The notes: a model not told the origin generated them from the letters alone. A stretch of 64,000 bases of DNA from Myxococcaceae bacterium (GCA_016793095.1 JAEUJQ010000073.1:182956-246955), one strand, 5' to 3'. Numbered from the stretch's first letter, positions 41,443 through 52,037 are shown. Made by a program: numbers and translations.

Positions 41443-43986
41443 ATGGACTCCCGGCTCACCCTCGGCGTCTTGTTCCTGTTGACCGGCTGCGAGGCTGCCG
41501 CGCCGGCGACTGCATCCGTGTCCACCACCCGCTCGTCGCTCGAGGGCGCCTTCGAGCAGGCCGCGCGCGAGTACCAGGTGCCGGTCGAGCTGCTGAAGGG
41601 CATCGCGTGGGTCGAGACGCGCGTGTCGCAGAGCGCGAACCTCGAGTCCGCCACCGGTGGCCTGGGCCTCATGCAGCTCACCGAGCGCGAGGACTGGACG
41701 CTGCAGAGCCGCGCGATGGCGCTCACCGGCGTGTCGCGCGGGCAGCTCGCGGTCGACCCGGCCGCCAACGTTCGCGGCGCCGCGGCGGTGCTGCGCGAGC
41801 TCTTCGACCGCACGCAGCGTGACGAGCCCTCGCTCGACGCCCGCCAGGCAGGCGACTGGTACCGCGCGGTCTCGCTCTACATGGGCTTCACCTCGGCCGA
41901 CGCGGCGCACGAGTGGGCCGCCGACGTCTACCGGGCCATCGCGAAGGGCTTCACCGCGAGCCAGCCCGACGGCGTCGTGGTGCAGGCCCCGACGTGGACT
42001 GCGTGGGAGCGCCACGCCCCAGCCTTCCAGACGCGCCGCGACGGCCTCGGCGACTACCCCGGCCGCGCCACCTACGTGCAGTCACCGAACCACACGAACG
42101 GCCGCTCGACCTACGAGTTCGTCGTCATCCACACCATGCAGGGCAGCTACTCGGGCTCGCGCTCGTGGTTCCTCAACACGAGCTCGAACGTCTCGTCGCA
42201 CTACCTCGTGCGCTCGAGCGACGGGGAGATCACCCAGATGGTCGAGCACGCGGACACCGCGTGGCACGCGCAGTGTTACAACGCGCGCAGCATCGGCATC
42301 GAGCACGAGGGCTACGTGCAGGATCCTGCGCGCTGGTACACCGACGCCATGTACACGGAGTCGGCGAAGCTGACCCGGTACATCTGCGACCGCCACGGCA
42401 TCCCCAAGGACCGCGTGCACGTCATCGGTCACGTCGAGGTCGCGCCCGGCTGCAACACCGGCCGCCACACGGACCCCGGCAGCGGCTGGAACTGGACGCG
42501 CTACATGAGCCTCGTCACCGGCGCCGGCCCCACGCCCACCACCGGCACGCTCATCGGCGTCATCTACCAGGGCGGCAGCTCGAGCAACCGGGTGGCCGGG
42601 GCCGTCGTCACCGTGAACGGCCAGTCGGTCACCACCGGCGCCGACGGGCTCTACCAGTTCCAGCTCGCGCCCGGCTCCTACACGGCGAACGTGACGAAGA
42701 GCGGCTACGGCACGAACACCGTCACCCGCAGCGTCACCAGCAGCACGCAGATCTGGGGCTCGATGGAGATCAACCCCGCGCAGCCGCAGAACGGCACGCT
42801 CGCTGGCAAGGTGTTCGTCTTCAACCCGGCAAACCCCGGGGACGTGTCGCAGCCCGTCGCGGGGGCATCGGTGGTGGTGACCGGCCAGACGGTGACGACG
42901 AGCGCGAGCGGCGACTACTCCCTGAGCCTGCCGCCCGGCACGTACACGGTGACGGTGACGAAGGCGGGCTACCAGCAGGCGCAGGCGTCGCGCGCGGTGA
43001 CGGCGGGCCAGACGGCGACGGCGAACGTGGGGCTCACCTCGACGACGACGCCCGACACGCGGGCTCCCGAGGTGGTGGTGAACGCTCCGGCGCTGGGCGC
43101 GCGGCTCGACGTGGCGATGGTGCAGGTGCGGGGCACGGCCAGCGACGATCGCGGCGCGGTCGCCGAGGTGCGCGTCTCGTTGAACGGCGGCGCGGAGCAG
43201 CCCGTCCCGGTGACGACCGGCGCCTGGCAGGTCGAGCTCAAGCTCGCGCCCGGCACCAACACGCTGGTGGTGAAGGCGCGGGACGGCGCGAACAACGAAG
43301 GCACGGCGACGGTCAGCGCGGTCTTCCTCGCGGGCGTGGCTGGCGTGGTGACGAAGGCCGGTGACGGCGCGCAGGTGCTCGCCGGCGCGACCCTCGAGCT
43401 GCGGGAGTCGTCGAGCGGCGCCGTCGTCTCCACCGCCACCACCGACGCCGACGGGCGCTACGAGCTCGCCGTGGGCGCCGTGCCCGCCGACTACACGCTG
43501 GTGGTGCGCGCGGCAGGGCACGTGACGTCGAGCGAGACCGTCAGCGTGCCGGACAACCGCCGCCTCACGGTGAACGTCGCGCTCACGCCCGGGCAGATGT
43601 CGGGCGGCGAGGCGACCCTGCGCTTCCTCGAGCCGCTCGACGGCGCCGAGGTGATGACCGACTCCGTCACGCTCTACGGGCAGGTGGCGGGCTTCGACGT
43701 CGCGACCGTGACGGTGAACGGCGCCGTGGCCGAGCTGGTTGGCGCCGGCGGTTTCTCGGCCACCGTGCCGCTGCAGCGCGGCGCGAACGTCATCGAGGCG
43801 GTCGCGCAGGGCATCTCGGGGGAGTCGGTCAGCGGCAGGCTCACCGTCACCTGGAACGGCCAGCACGCGACGGTGCCGACGAAGTCGCTGGTCGCCGAGC
43901 CCGTCGTCGGCGGGTGCTCCTCAGGGGCTGGGCTGGCGCCGCTGCTCACGTTGGCGCTGCTCCTGCGTCGCAGGTCGAGGCGCTGA
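41443..43986 (+). CDS. Peptidoglycan hydrolase: SLT transglycosylase plus N-acetylmuramoyl-L-alanine amidase with MYXO-CTERM-like tail
   Basis: 847 residues from ATG 41443 (GGGAG upstream). Lipoprotein-type signal with LLTGC. Residues about 25-165 form an SLT lysozyme-like domain (catalytic Glu in LLKGIAWVETRVS; GLGLMQLTERE). Residues about 225-345 are Amidase_2 (VVIHTMQGSYSGS, SIGIEHEGYV, GCNTGRHTDPG with zinc ligands). Carboxypeptidase-regulatory-like and Ig-like beta repeats follow. The end GGCSSGAGLAPLLTLALLLR then RRSRR is a MYXO-CTERM-type sorting signal with its Cys. It should cleave glycan and stem-peptide bonds at the cell surface, perhaps in predation. Confidence 0.88.
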   Translation: MDSRLTLGVLFLLTGCEAAAPATASVSTTRSSLEGAFEQAAREYQVPVELLKGIAWVETRVSQSANLESATGGLGLMQLTEREDWTLQSRAMALTGVSRGQLAVDPAANVRGAAAVLRELFDRTQRDEPSLDARQAGDWYRAVSLYMGFTSADAAHEWAADVYRAIAKGFTASQPDGVVVQAPTWTAWERHAPAFQTRRDGLGDYPGRATYVQSPNHTNGRSTYEFVVIHTMQGSYSGSRSWFLNTSSNVSSHYLVRSSDGEITQMVEHADTAWHAQCYNARSIGIEHEGYVQDPARWYTDAMYTESAKLTRYICDRHGIPKDRVHVIGHVEVAPGCNTGRHTDPGSGWNWTRYMSLVTGAGPTPTTGTLIGVIYQGGSSSNRVAGAVVTVNGQSVTTGADGLYQFQLAPGSYTANVTKSGYGTNTVTRSVTSSTQIWGSMEINPAQPQNGTLAGKVFVFNPANPGDVSQPVAGASVVVTGQTVTTSASGDYSLSLPPGTYTVTVTKAGYQQAQASRAVTAGQTATANVGLTSTTTPDTRAPEVVVNAPALGARLDVAMVQVRGTASDDRGAVAEVRVSLNGGAEQPVPVTTGAWQVELKLAPGTNTLVVKARDGANNEGTATVSAVFLAGVAGVVTKAGDGAQVLAGATLELRESSSGAVVSTATTDADGRYELAVGAVPADYTLVVRAAGHVTSSETVSVPDNRRLTVNVALTPGQMSGGEATLRFLEPLDGAEVMTDSVTLYGQVAGFDVATVTVNGAVAELVGAGGFSATVPLQRGANVIEAVAQGISGESVSGRLTVTWNGQHATVPTKSLVAEPVVGGCSSGAGLAPLLTLALLLRRRSRR

Positions 43987-44235
43987 CGCGGCGCTCGTCG
44001 TCTTCCGCTCGTGTCCGCTCGCCCGCACGTGTTGCTCATGCTGTCCTCATCACCGCTGCGGGAGTCCCCTGCTGGCTGGTAGGCGCGAGAACCTTCCCAC
44101 GAGAACGACGTTGAGCCGCCTCGGCGCGCTGTGCTGGCGCCGCCTGCTCCTGCCCGTCGTCGGTGAGCGAGATGGACCTCCCGTCCGCGTTGGCGGACCT
44201 CCCGCTCGCAGCGCTCGCCCCGCCTTCGTGGCCCG

Positions 44236-45387
44236 TCACTCCGCGGGCGTCGCGCGAAAGTCGTTCGGGAAGCCAAACCCGAGGAAGCGGCCTCGTGGAC
44301 TGATGGCGAGCACGTGGGAGCCGAGGCGCCGGCTGAGCGCGGCGACGTTCGTCACGCCCTCGGCGACCTGGTGCACGATGAGCTCCGAGTTCTCCTCATC
44401 GCCGAGCCCCACGCGCTTGAGCCGGCCGTACTTCATCGAGACCCACACGGCCTTGCGGACCGGATCGAACCTGGCGGCGCTCAGCTGCCCGAGCAGCGCC
44501 TCGACCCCTTCCAGGTGCTCCTCCGAGGACGGAGGCTCCCGCAGGCCCTCTGCGTTCTCGTCAGCGAGGCCGTCGTCAGGCAGCGCCGCGACCCCGATCG
44601 TCTCGACGGTCTCGAGGGTGTCGAGCGAGAAGATCTCGAGGAACGCGGGCCACAGCGTCCGGCCGCGCTGCTCGACGGGCGTGATGGCGTCGAACCGCGG
44701 CCGCACCCCGAGCCCCCGCTTCACGTCCAGCTCGAGGGGCCACGGCTTTCCCCGCAGCAGGTGCTCCTCCCACAGTCGTTTCTCGAACAGGTGCGGGGTG
44801 ACGGTGCCTCGCCTGAAGTCCACCCGGAGCAGCCCCTGGCGTCTTCGCTCGCCGTCGCCGCCGTCGCGGTCCATCTCGACCCAGGCCGAGGTTGCATCGA
44901 TGGCCCAGACCCGCGGCTCATGGGCAGCGCCCGCGTCTTCGAGGTGCCCGGCGGAGAAGAGCGTGCGGGTCGCCAGCTCGACGCGGAAGAGGGTGGTGCG
45001 GCCCGCAGACTTCGCGCCGACGAAGAGGAACTCGCCGTCCGGGCTGAGGCTGGCGGTGGTCCCTCTCGCCGCCCGATCGACGGCGTCCGTCAGCAGCTCC
45101 CCGTCCGAGGCCTTCACCACCTCACCCGTCAGGCCGTCGGCGACTGCCCAACAGGTGTTCGCGCCGACCGCCACCAGCTTTCCGTCTTCGCGGAACGCCA
45201 GCAGGCAGATGTCGGCCTCGATGAAGTCCAGCCGGCCCAGCTCGTCCGCAGGGCCGCCGGTCTCGGGGTTCACCGAGTGGATGGTGACGAGGCCCTTCGG
45301 AAATCCGAGGGCCACCCGCGCTTCATCGGGGCTCCACGCGAGCGCAAGGGCACCCTCGAGCGCCGCCTCTCCATTCTCCGTCGGCAT
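44236..45387 (-). CDS. WD40-like beta-propeller protein
   Basis: 383 residues from ATG 45387 (MPTENGEAALEGALALAWSP). No signal peptide. Blade-like segments recur: ALAWSPDEARVALGFPKGLV, LLAFREDGKLVAVGANTC, TTASLSPDGEFLFVGAKSAG, ARFDPVRKAVWVSMKYGRLK and AISPRGRFLGFGFPND. This is typical of a seven-bladed WD40/YVTN-type propeller with SPDG turns. Probably a cytoplasmic protein-interaction scaffold. The 264 bp to the divergent FHA-kinase gene hold the promoters of both. Confidence 0.75.
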   Translation of the reverse strand: MPTENGEAALEGALALAWSPDEARVALGFPKGLVTIHSVNPETGGPADELGRLDFIEADICLLAFREDGKLVAVGANTCWAVADGLTGEVVKASDGELLTDAVDRAARGTTASLSPDGEFLFVGAKSAGRTTLFRVELATRTLFSAGHLEDAGAAHEPRVWAIDATSAWVEMDRDGGDGERRRQGLLRVDFRRGTVTPHLFEKRLWEEHLLRGKPWPLELDVKRGLGVRPRFDAITPVEQRGRTLWPAFLEIFSLDTLETVETIGVAALPDDGLADENAEGLREPPSSEEHLEGVEALLGQLSAARFDPVRKAVWVSMKYGRLKRVGLGDEENSELIVHQVAEGVTNVAALSRRLGSHVLAISPRGRFLGFGFPNDFRATPAE

Positions 45388-45651
45388 GCGGCGGCAGTGT
45401 GCCAGCAAGGAGGCTGCCTGTCCGGCTCCGAGGCGAAGGTCGAACCGGGTGCCTTCTCGGCGACCAGAACGCGAACTGCGCGCGGTGTTCGGCGCGAGCT
45501 CGTCAGCATGGCGTCGCCGCGAAGGTGCCGCCCGGGTTCCGAAGCGCTGCGAGGCTGACGCACGGAGGAGACCGGGGTCGGACGCGCGCCCACATGCTGA
45601 CGATGGCTCAATCGATGGACCGCACTTCGGTGGTACGGTGATCCACCGGGG

Positions 45652-48066
45652 ATGAGTACCTTCGAATTCGCACTGGCTGGAGCCACCGAAACGGTTGCCT
45701 ACGCCTTTCCGGCGGCCCGCTTCACCATCGGCTCGGCGCCCAGCGTCGGCCTTCGCTTCGACCAGAGCCTCGTGCAGGCGCAGCACGCCGAGGTCGCCCT
45801 CGACCCGAAGGGCGTGCCGTGGATCCGCGACCTCACCAACCAGAACCAGCTCTGGGTGAACGGCCAACCGCTGGCCAAGAGCGCGCTCACGGTGGGCGCC
45901 GTGGTGAGGCTCGGCAACCTCGAGCTCATCGTGCGTCGGCGCGCGGCGCCCAGCGAGGTGAAGCTGGACGCGACTGCGAAGCGGCCCACGCCGTTCGCGA
46001 GCCCGCCCGTACAGAAGCCCTTCTCGAGCCAACCGCTCGCCATCGAGCCGGCTGGCGCCGCGCCGGCGAGCCCGCGCATCAGCTCCACGTCGAACCCGCG
46101 CATCAGCTCCACGTCGAACCCCGCGCTCGACTCCACGGCGAAGCGCCCCAGCCCCTTCGCCACGCCGGCCCTCGACTCCACCGCCAAGCGGCCCACCCCG
46201 TTCCGCTCGCTGCCCGTCGGCGCGAAGGCGAGCGGCAGTCAATGGAAGCCGGTGCTCACGCCGCAGCCGGTGTCGTCCCTGGAGGACCCGGACGAGAAGA
46301 CGAGACGCTCGGCCGCTGCTCCCGAGCCACCACCCGGCCAGACCCGCGAGGTCGAGCCCCTCGACCCGACGCGCACCGTCCTGCCCGAGGGCGCCGTCAT
46401 CGCGGGCCGCTACCGCATCATCAGGAAGCTGGCCGCGGGCGGCATGGGCGAGGTGTACCAGGCCGAGCACATCGAGCTGCACAAGCAGTTCGCCGTGAAG
46501 GTGATGCTCCCCGCGCTCTCGAGCGACCCGGAGTTCGTCAACCGGTTCAAGCGCGAGGCCATCTCGGCGAGCCGCATCGGCCAGCTCAACATCATCGACA
46601 TCTCCGACTTCGGGCAGACCGAAGACGAGGGCCGCTTCTACTTCGTGATGGAGTTCCTCGACGGCATCACCATCGCGAGCCTGCTCCACCGCGAAGGCGC
46701 GCTGCCGGTGCTGCGCATGGTGAACGTCGCCTTGCAGGTCGCGCGCGCGCTCGCCGCCGCGCACGCGCAGGGCATCGTGCACCGCGACATGAAGCCCGAG
46801 AACATCATGGTGCTGCAGCGGCCAGGGCAGCCCGACTTCGTGAAGGTGCTCGACTTCGGCGTCGCCAAGGTGGCGAAGGGGCCGGGCCAGGGCGGCCAGA
46901 CCCAGCTCGGCATGGTGGTGGGCACGCCGCAGTACATGTCGCCCGAGCAGGCCATGGGCGTGGCCGTCGACCAGCAGACCGACACCTACGCGCTCGGCCT
47001 CATCTTCTTCGAGATGCTCACCGGCCAGCCCACCTTCCACGGCGACACCGCCAGCATCCTCATGGTGAAGCAGGTGACCGAGCCGGCCCCGCCGCTCCCG
47101 GAAGCCATCGCCGCGGCCGTGCCCGCCGCCCTGAGCCAGCTCATCTACCAGATGCTCGAGAAGGACCCGAAGGCGCGCCCGCCCAGCATGGACACGGTGG
47201 TCGAGGTGCTCGAGAACCTGCAGGCGCACCTGCGCGTCGGCGCGAAGCTGCCGATGGCCACTGCCTCGGGTCGGTTCCCGGCCACCGCGACCCCGCAGGC
47301 GCTGAGCCCCGTGCGCATCACCTCGTCGGGGCTCCCCGTCGCCGCGCGTCCGTCGGGCTCCTCTTCGGCGGTGGGCCCGCAGGACCTCCTGGGCCAGGCG
47401 CCCCAGCTCACGCCGTCTGGCCAGGTGCCGCAGCTCACGCCGTCTGGCCAGGTGCCGCAGCTCACGCCGTCTGGCCAGGTGCCCCAGCTCACCCCGTCTG
47501 GCCAGGTGATGGCGCTGCAGGCGCAGGTGCCCTCTGGCCTGCAACCGGCGCTGGCTCCGCCGCGCTCGAAGACCCCGCTCGTCCTCGGCGCGGTGGCCGC
47601 GGTGTTGCTCCTCGCCGGAGGTGGCTACGCGATGTTCGGCAACCAGCCACCGCCGAAGGAGCAGCCGGTCATCGCGACGCCACCGCCCCTGCAGGCGCTC
47701 CCGCCGGTCGAGAAGCCCGCCGAGAAGGTCGAGGACAAGCCCAGGCTGCTCAAGGTGGTGCTCGACAGCTCGCCGACAGGAGCGCAGGTCTTCCGCGGCG
47801 ATGCGCTCGCTGGCGTGACGCCCTTCACCGTCGAGCTCGAGAAGGGACAGGACCTGTCCATCGAGCTGGCGCTCGCGGGCTACCAGAAGGAGCCCGTCAA
47901 GCTCGCGCCGCTCTCCGACACCACGCTGACGATTCCCCTCAAGAAGCTGGGCGGGGCGGTGAAGCCGAAGTCGGGCGACAAGCCGGCTGAGCCCGCGAAG
48001 AACCCCGGACTTGCCCCCGACCCGTACGGCGGGCAGGTGAACGACCTGCAGGAAGACCCGTACTGA
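45652..48066 (+). CDS. FHA-linked serine/threonine kinase with TM helix and PEGA domain
   Basis: 804 residues. Residues 1-97 are FHA-like ([38 protein letters not shown]). A repetitive linker follows. The kinase domain spans about 250-520: Gly-loop [18 protein letters not shown] near 377, DFG near 400 and SPEQAM; it should be active. A second linker carries four 9-residue VPQLTPSGQ repeats, then a membrane helix ([20 protein letters not shown], about 643-663) and a PEGA domain ([20 protein letters not shown]). It is followed 10 bp later by the TPR/PEGA gene. Confidence 0.92.
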   Translation: MSTFEFALAGATETVAYAFPAARFTIGSAPSVGLRFDQSLVQAQHAEVALDPKGVPWIRDLTNQNQLWVNGQPLAKSALTVGAVVRLGNLELIVRRRAAPSEVKLDATAKRPTPFASPPVQKPFSSQPLAIEPAGAAPASPRISSTSNPRISSTSNPALDSTAKRPSPFATPALDSTAKRPTPFRSLPVGAKASGSQWKPVLTPQPVSSLEDPDEKTRRSAAAPEPPPGQTREVEPLDPTRTVLPEGAVIAGRYRIIRKLAAGGMGEVYQAEHIELHKQFAVKVMLPALSSDPEFVNRFKREAISASRIGQLNIIDISDFGQTEDEGRFYFVMEFLDGITIASLLHREGALPVLRMVNVALQVARALAAAHAQGIVHRDMKPENIMVLQRPGQPDFVKVLDFGVAKVAKGPGQGGQTQLGMVVGTPQYMSPEQAMGVAVDQQTDTYALGLIFFEMLTGQPTFHGDTASILMVKQVTEPAPPLPEAIAAAVPAALSQLIYQMLEKDPKARPPSMDTVVEVLENLQAHLRVGAKLPMATASGRFPATATPQALSPVRITSSGLPVAARPSGSSSAVGPQDLLGQAPQLTPSGQVPQLTPSGQVPQLTPSGQVPQLTPSGQVMALQAQVPSGLQPALAPPRSKTPLVLGAVAAVLLLAGGGYAMFGNQPPPKEQPVIATPPPLQALPPVEKPAEKVEDKPRLLKVVLDSSPTGAQVFRGDALAGVTPFTVELEKGQDLSIELALAGYQKEPVKLAPLSDTTLTIPLKKLGGAVKPKSGDKPAEPAKNPGLAPDPYGGQVNDLQEDPY
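47401..47508. repeat. Four 27-bp tandem repeats in kinase linker
   Basis: Near-identical 27-bp units (CCGCAGCTCACGCCGTCTGG followed by CCAGGTG) each encode PQLTPSGQV in the linker between the kinase and the membrane helix. The copies differ at one or two bases, so the expansion is recent. Confidence 0.85.
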
Positions 48067-48076
48067 GGAGCACGTC

Positions 48077-49090
48077 ATGACGGTGATGGGACTGACGGTG
48101 GTGGTGCTGCTCCAGGCCGGCCCGGCGAAGCCGCCGAAGGCCCCTGCGAAGACGCCGCCCCCCGCGGCCTCGCCTGCGCCTGCTGCCCCGGCCGCCAGCG
48201 CCCCCGCCGCGCCCGAGAAGCCGCCTGACGACGACACCCTCGCCGCGAAGAAGTACTTCCAGTGGGCGCAGAGCCTCTACAAGCAGGCGCGCTACTCCGA
48301 GGCCATCGCGAAGTTCGAAGAGGCGTACCGCCTCAAGCCGCACCCCACCATCTTCTTCAACATCGGCCGCTGCTACGAGCAGCTCGGCGACATTCCGCGC
48401 GCGCTCAAGAACTACCGCGACTACCTGCGCATCGCGCCCGACGCGAAGGACCGCGAGCTGGTGACCGACGCCATCGCGAACCTCGAGCGCCGCCTCAAGG
48501 AGCAGGGCGTGCAGCAGCTCGCCGTCCTCTCGGAGCCGTCCGGCGCGCGCGTCACCGTCGACGAGCGGTACATGGGCCTGACCCCGCTCACCATCGAGCT
48601 CAAGCCCGGCAACCGGCTCATCGCGCTGACGAAGGAAGGCTTCGAGCCCATCGAGAAGAACGTCATCCTCTCGGCCGACAAGTCGATGGAGCTCAACCTC
48701 ATCCTCAAGGCGAAGGTGCTGGCCACCCCACCGCCCGAGCCGCCGAAGCCGGTGGTGCTGACGCCCAGCCCCACCATCGTGAAGCCCGTCGAGCCCGCTG
48801 CCCCCCCGCCGCCCACGCGGGTCTACACCTGGGTCGCGACCGCCGTCGCCGGCGCTGGCCTCGCCACGGGCGTCACGCTCGGCATCTTCGCGGGTTCTGC
48901 CTCGACGCGGCTGCGCGGCAGCCTGCACCCGCAGGACGAGGCCCAGGCGCTGCACGACCAGGCCCAGAGCCTCGCGCTCGGCGCCAACATCGCGTACGCC
49001 ACCGCCGCCACCGGCCTCGTCGCCGCCGTGGTGCTCTTCTTCCTCGAGCCGACGCTCACCGCGCCGAAGTCGCTCGCGTCGGCGCAGTAG
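48077..49090 (+). CDS. TPR and PEGA domain envelope protein
   Basis: 337 residues. MTVMGLTVVVLLQAGPAKPP is an N-terminal hydrophobic segment, probably a signal or anchor, followed by Pro/Ala-rich sequence. TPR helices (QWAQSLYKQARYSEAIAKFE, FNIGRCYEQLGDIPRALKNY) occupy about 58-140 and a PEGA domain (VLSEPSGARVTVDERYMGLT) about 150-220. Two membrane helices lie near the C-terminus. It is the partner gene of the FHA kinase, 10 bp downstream, and its domain order parallels 36603-37289. Confidence 0.85.
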   Translation: MTVMGLTVVVLLQAGPAKPPKAPAKTPPPAASPAPAAPAASAPAAPEKPPDDDTLAAKKYFQWAQSLYKQARYSEAIAKFEEAYRLKPHPTIFFNIGRCYEQLGDIPRALKNYRDYLRIAPDAKDRELVTDAIANLERRLKEQGVQQLAVLSEPSGARVTVDERYMGLTPLTIELKPGNRLIALTKEGFEPIEKNVILSADKSMELNLILKAKVLATPPPEPPKPVVLTPSPTIVKPVEPAAPPPPTRVYTWVATAVAGAGLATGVTLGIFAGSASTRLRGSLHPQDEAQALHDQAQSLALGANIAYATAATGLVAAVVLFFLEPTLTAPKSLASAQ

Positions 49091-49107
49091 CAGCACGGTT
49101 CCATCTC

Positions 49108-52008
49108 GTGCGCTGCCCGCACGGCTCAGACCCCCTCACCTGCGCCGAGTGCCAGGCCGCAGAGACGGGCGCGCCGTCGTCCGTCGATGCGGGCATGGCC
49201 GCGACGGTGGTGCGGGCGGCGCCGAGCGAGCCGACGACGGAGGAGGTCGTCGCTCCGCAGATGCCGTCCGAGGGCGGGCGCATCGGGCGCTTCGTCGTCG
49301 TCGAAGCGGTGGGGCAGGGGGGCATGGGCGTCGTCTTCAAGGCCTACGACCCGGCGCTCGATCGCCGCGTCGCCGTCAAGCTGCTGCGGCCCGGTCGCGG
49401 TGGGTCGCGCGACTCCGGCGGCACGGCGAGGCTCGCGCGTGAGGCCCAGGCCATGGCGCGCCTGGCGCACCCCAACGTGGTGCCCGTCTACGACGTGGGC
49501 CGCTTCGGCGAGTCCCTGTTCGTCGCCATGGAGTACGTCTCTGGCGCGACCCTGTTGCGCTGGCTCGCCGAGAAGCCGCGCACCTGGCGTGAGGTGCTCG
49601 CGGTGTGCCTCCAGGCAGGGCGCGGCCTGGAGGCGGCCCATGCTGCCGGCATCGTGCACCGCGACTTCAAGCCCGCGAACGTGCTCGTCGGGGAAGACGG
49701 CCGCGCGCGCGTCACCGACTTCGGCCTGGCTCGCTCGAGCCGTGACGAGCCGGGAGGCGACCCGCCAGCCGCCGCGCCCGTGTCGCTCGACACGCCCATC
49801 ACCATCGCCGGCTCCGTCATGGGCACGCCCGGGTACATGGCGCCGGAGCAGTACGTCGGCCGGGCCAGTACGCCCGCCACCGACCAGTACGCCTTCTGCG
49901 TCACCCTCTACGAAGCCCTCCATGGCCGGCGGCCCTTCGAGGGCACCGACCTGCCCACGCTGACCCACCTCACCCAGGTCGGACAGGTCCCGCCCGCGCC
50001 GAAGGGCTCTCCTGTGCCGCCCTGGCTGCACGAGCTCGTCGTGCAGGGCCTCGCGCCGGACCCGGTGAAGCGTCACCCCTCGATGACGGCCCTGCTGGCG
50101 CGCCTCGAGGTCGATCCGTCGGAGCGCCGCCGCCGGTGGGTGAGAGCGGCCGCCGCCGCCACCCTCGCCCTGGGGACTGCTGGTGGGCTGTGGGCCTGGC
50201 CCACGGTGCGAGCCTCGTCGTGTCATCGCGAGACGGGCGAGCTGGCCTCGCTCTGGAGCGAGCGCCGTGCCCCCATCGAGCAGGCCTTCCTGCACTCGGG
50301 ACAGCCGTTCGCGGGCGCTTCGTGGGACTTCGTGCGCCGCTCGCTCGACGCCTTCGCCGACGCGTGGGCGAGCGAGCGTCACCAGGCGTGCGACGACACC
50401 CTGCTCAGGGGCGAGCGGTCGGCCCACCAGCTCGCGCTGCGCCTCGCCTGCCTCGACCGTCGGCGCGTCGAGCTGGCGACCCTCGTGCACCAGCTCGAGA
50501 CGGCCTCGCCAGACGTCGTCGCGCAGGCGGCCACCGCCGTCACCCGGCTCACTCCGGTGGCGCGGTGTACGAACACCGACGTGCTCGAGGAGCGGGCGAA
50601 GCTGTCACCCCAGCGCGCCGCCTCGGCTGACGCCATCGAGCAGCAGCTCGCCGGGGCGCGGGTGCTGGTCGCGCTGGGCGACTTCGCCGCGGCCCGGCCC
50701 CTCATCACGGCGGCCGTCGAGTCGGCGCGCGCACTCGACGACCAGCCGACGACGGCGCTGGCGGTGCTCGAGCTCGGCGTGCTGGAGCGGGAAGAGAACC
50801 ACTTCCCCGGTGCGCGAACGGCCCTCGAGGAGGCGGCGCGGCTCGCCCTCGCCAGCCGGGACGACCGCACGGCGCTCCACGGCCTCGCCCTGCTCGTGTC
50901 CGTCGTCGGGTGGCGCCTCGATGAGCCGAAGGTGGCCCTGGCCCTCGTCGGCGTGGGGCGCGGCCTCGTCCCTCGGGTGGATGATCCGCTGCTCGAGGCG
51001 CTCCTCGACGAAGGGGAAGGGGACGCACGTTGGCGGCTGAGCGACAACGCCGGCTCGCTCGCCGCCTACCGCCGCGCCTTGCCTCTCTTCCAGAAGGCCC
51101 AGGGGCCCAACGGCGTCGACGTCGCGCGCATGGAGTCCTCCATCGGGTGGCTGTTGATGGAAGGCGGGGCGCTGGCCGAGGCGCGCGCGGCGTACGAGCG
51201 CTCGAAGCGGTCGCGTGAGGCGCTGCTCGGGCCAGATCACCCCGCCCTGGCCTCGACGTGGAACGAGCTCGGCCAGCTCGCGAAGGAGCTCGACGACCGT
51301 GACGCCGCCGTGTCGGCGCTCCGAAGAGCGCTGGAGCTGCGGTTGCGAACCCGCGGCATCGACGCGCAGGTGCACGCGCGCGCGCGCATCAACCTCGCAC
51401 GTGCGCTCGCGCTCACAGGGCACCTCGAGGAAGCCTCGCAGGTGCTGGCTGAGGGCGCGGCGACGATCAGCCGCTCGAACCCGCTCAACGGCATGACGGT
51501 GGAGCGCGCGACCAGCGAGCTCCTCCTCGCGAAGGGAGACGTGGCCGGGGCGCGCGCGGCGGCGCGACGGGCGCTCGAGACGACCTACGACGAGCCGCTG
51601 TTCCGCGCCGACGCCGAGGGCTGGCTCGGCCACGTGCTGGTGGAGGCCCGCGACGACGCCGCGGCCCGGGCCGCGCTCACCCACGCTGCCGATGCGTTGA
51701 AGGCCCTGGCGGCTGGCTCGACCTCGTACGCGCAGGTGTCGTTCGATCTCGCGACGGTGCTCGCGCGGCTCGAGCCCCCGGCCGTTGCCCGGCCCGCCGC
51801 CGAGCGTGCGCTCGAGCTGGCGCTCGCCCGGGACGGCAACCACCGCCTCAAGGCCCGCGCCGCCCTGCTCGCGGCGCTCGTGCGCAAGGCGACAGGCGCG
51901 CACGAGGAGGCAACGGCTGCCGCGCGCCTGGCGAGCTCGCTGGCGACGGCTGACCTCGTGGACGTTCGGGCCCGGGCTGACGCACTCCTGGCGCCGTCAC
52001 CTCAGTGA
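49108..52008 (+). CDS. Serine/threonine kinase with N-terminal zinc ribbon and C-terminal TPR array
   Basis: 966 residues from GTG 49108. The N-terminus MRCPHGSDPLTCAECQ is a small Cys/His ribbon common in myxobacterial kinases. Kinase domain about 60-325: Gly-loop VGQGGMGVVF, HRDFKPAN near 184 (Phe replaces the usual Leu/Val/Met), DFG near 203, MAPEQYVGR. A membrane helix (about 343-362) follows. About 550 residues of TPR-like helices complete it, including the SLAAYRRALPLFQKAQGPN and GALAEARAAYERSKRSREAL pairs. The start lies 17 bp after the TPR/PEGA gene, so three genes form one operon. TPRs probably recruit substrates or sense ligands outside. Confidence 0.9.
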   Translation: MRCPHGSDPLTCAECQAAETGAPSSVDAGMAATVVRAAPSEPTTEEVVAPQMPSEGGRIGRFVVVEAVGQGGMGVVFKAYDPALDRRVAVKLLRPGRGGSRDSGGTARLAREAQAMARLAHPNVVPVYDVGRFGESLFVAMEYVSGATLLRWLAEKPRTWREVLAVCLQAGRGLEAAHAAGIVHRDFKPANVLVGEDGRARVTDFGLARSSRDEPGGDPPAAAPVSLDTPITIAGSVMGTPGYMAPEQYVGRASTPATDQYAFCVTLYEALHGRRPFEGTDLPTLTHLTQVGQVPPAPKGSPVPPWLHELVVQGLAPDPVKRHPSMTALLARLEVDPSERRRRWVRAAAAATLALGTAGGLWAWPTVRASSCHRETGELASLWSERRAPIEQAFLHSGQPFAGASWDFVRRSLDAFADAWASERHQACDDTLLRGERSAHQLALRLACLDRRRVELATLVHQLETASPDVVAQAATAVTRLTPVARCTNTDVLEERAKLSPQRAASADAIEQQLAGARVLVALGDFAAARPLITAAVESARALDDQPTTALAVLELGVLEREENHFPGARTALEEAARLALASRDDRTALHGLALLVSVVGWRLDEPKVALALVGVGRGLVPRVDDPLLEALLDEGEGDARWRLSDNAGSLAAYRRALPLFQKAQGPNGVDVARMESSIGWLLMEGGALAEARAAYERSKRSREALLGPDHPALASTWNELGQLAKELDDRDAAVSALRRALELRLRTRGIDAQVHARARINLARALALTGHLEEASQVLAEGAATISRSNPLNGMTVERATSELLLAKGDVAGARAAARRALETTYDEPLFRADAEGWLGHVLVEARDDAAARAALTHAADALKALAAGSTSYAQVSFDLATVLARLEPPAVARPAAERALELALARDGNHRLKARAALLAALVRKATGAHEEATAAARLASSLATADLVDVRARADALLAPSPQ

Positions 52009-52037
52009 CTCAGCTGACTGTCCGAGTGGCGCGGTGC

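Noticed and set aside
42082..43866. Long minus-strand frame antisense to the peptidoglycan hydrolase
   Set aside because: Composition is Arg/His/Val-rich without domains; the plus-strand protein has clear catalytic motifs.
44236..48237. A 1333-codon minus-strand frame covering the FHA kinase
   Set aside because: Only its last 383 codons (from ATG 45387) have protein-like propeller sequence; the rest is antisense to the kinase and reads as Arg/Leu/Gly-rich low complexity.
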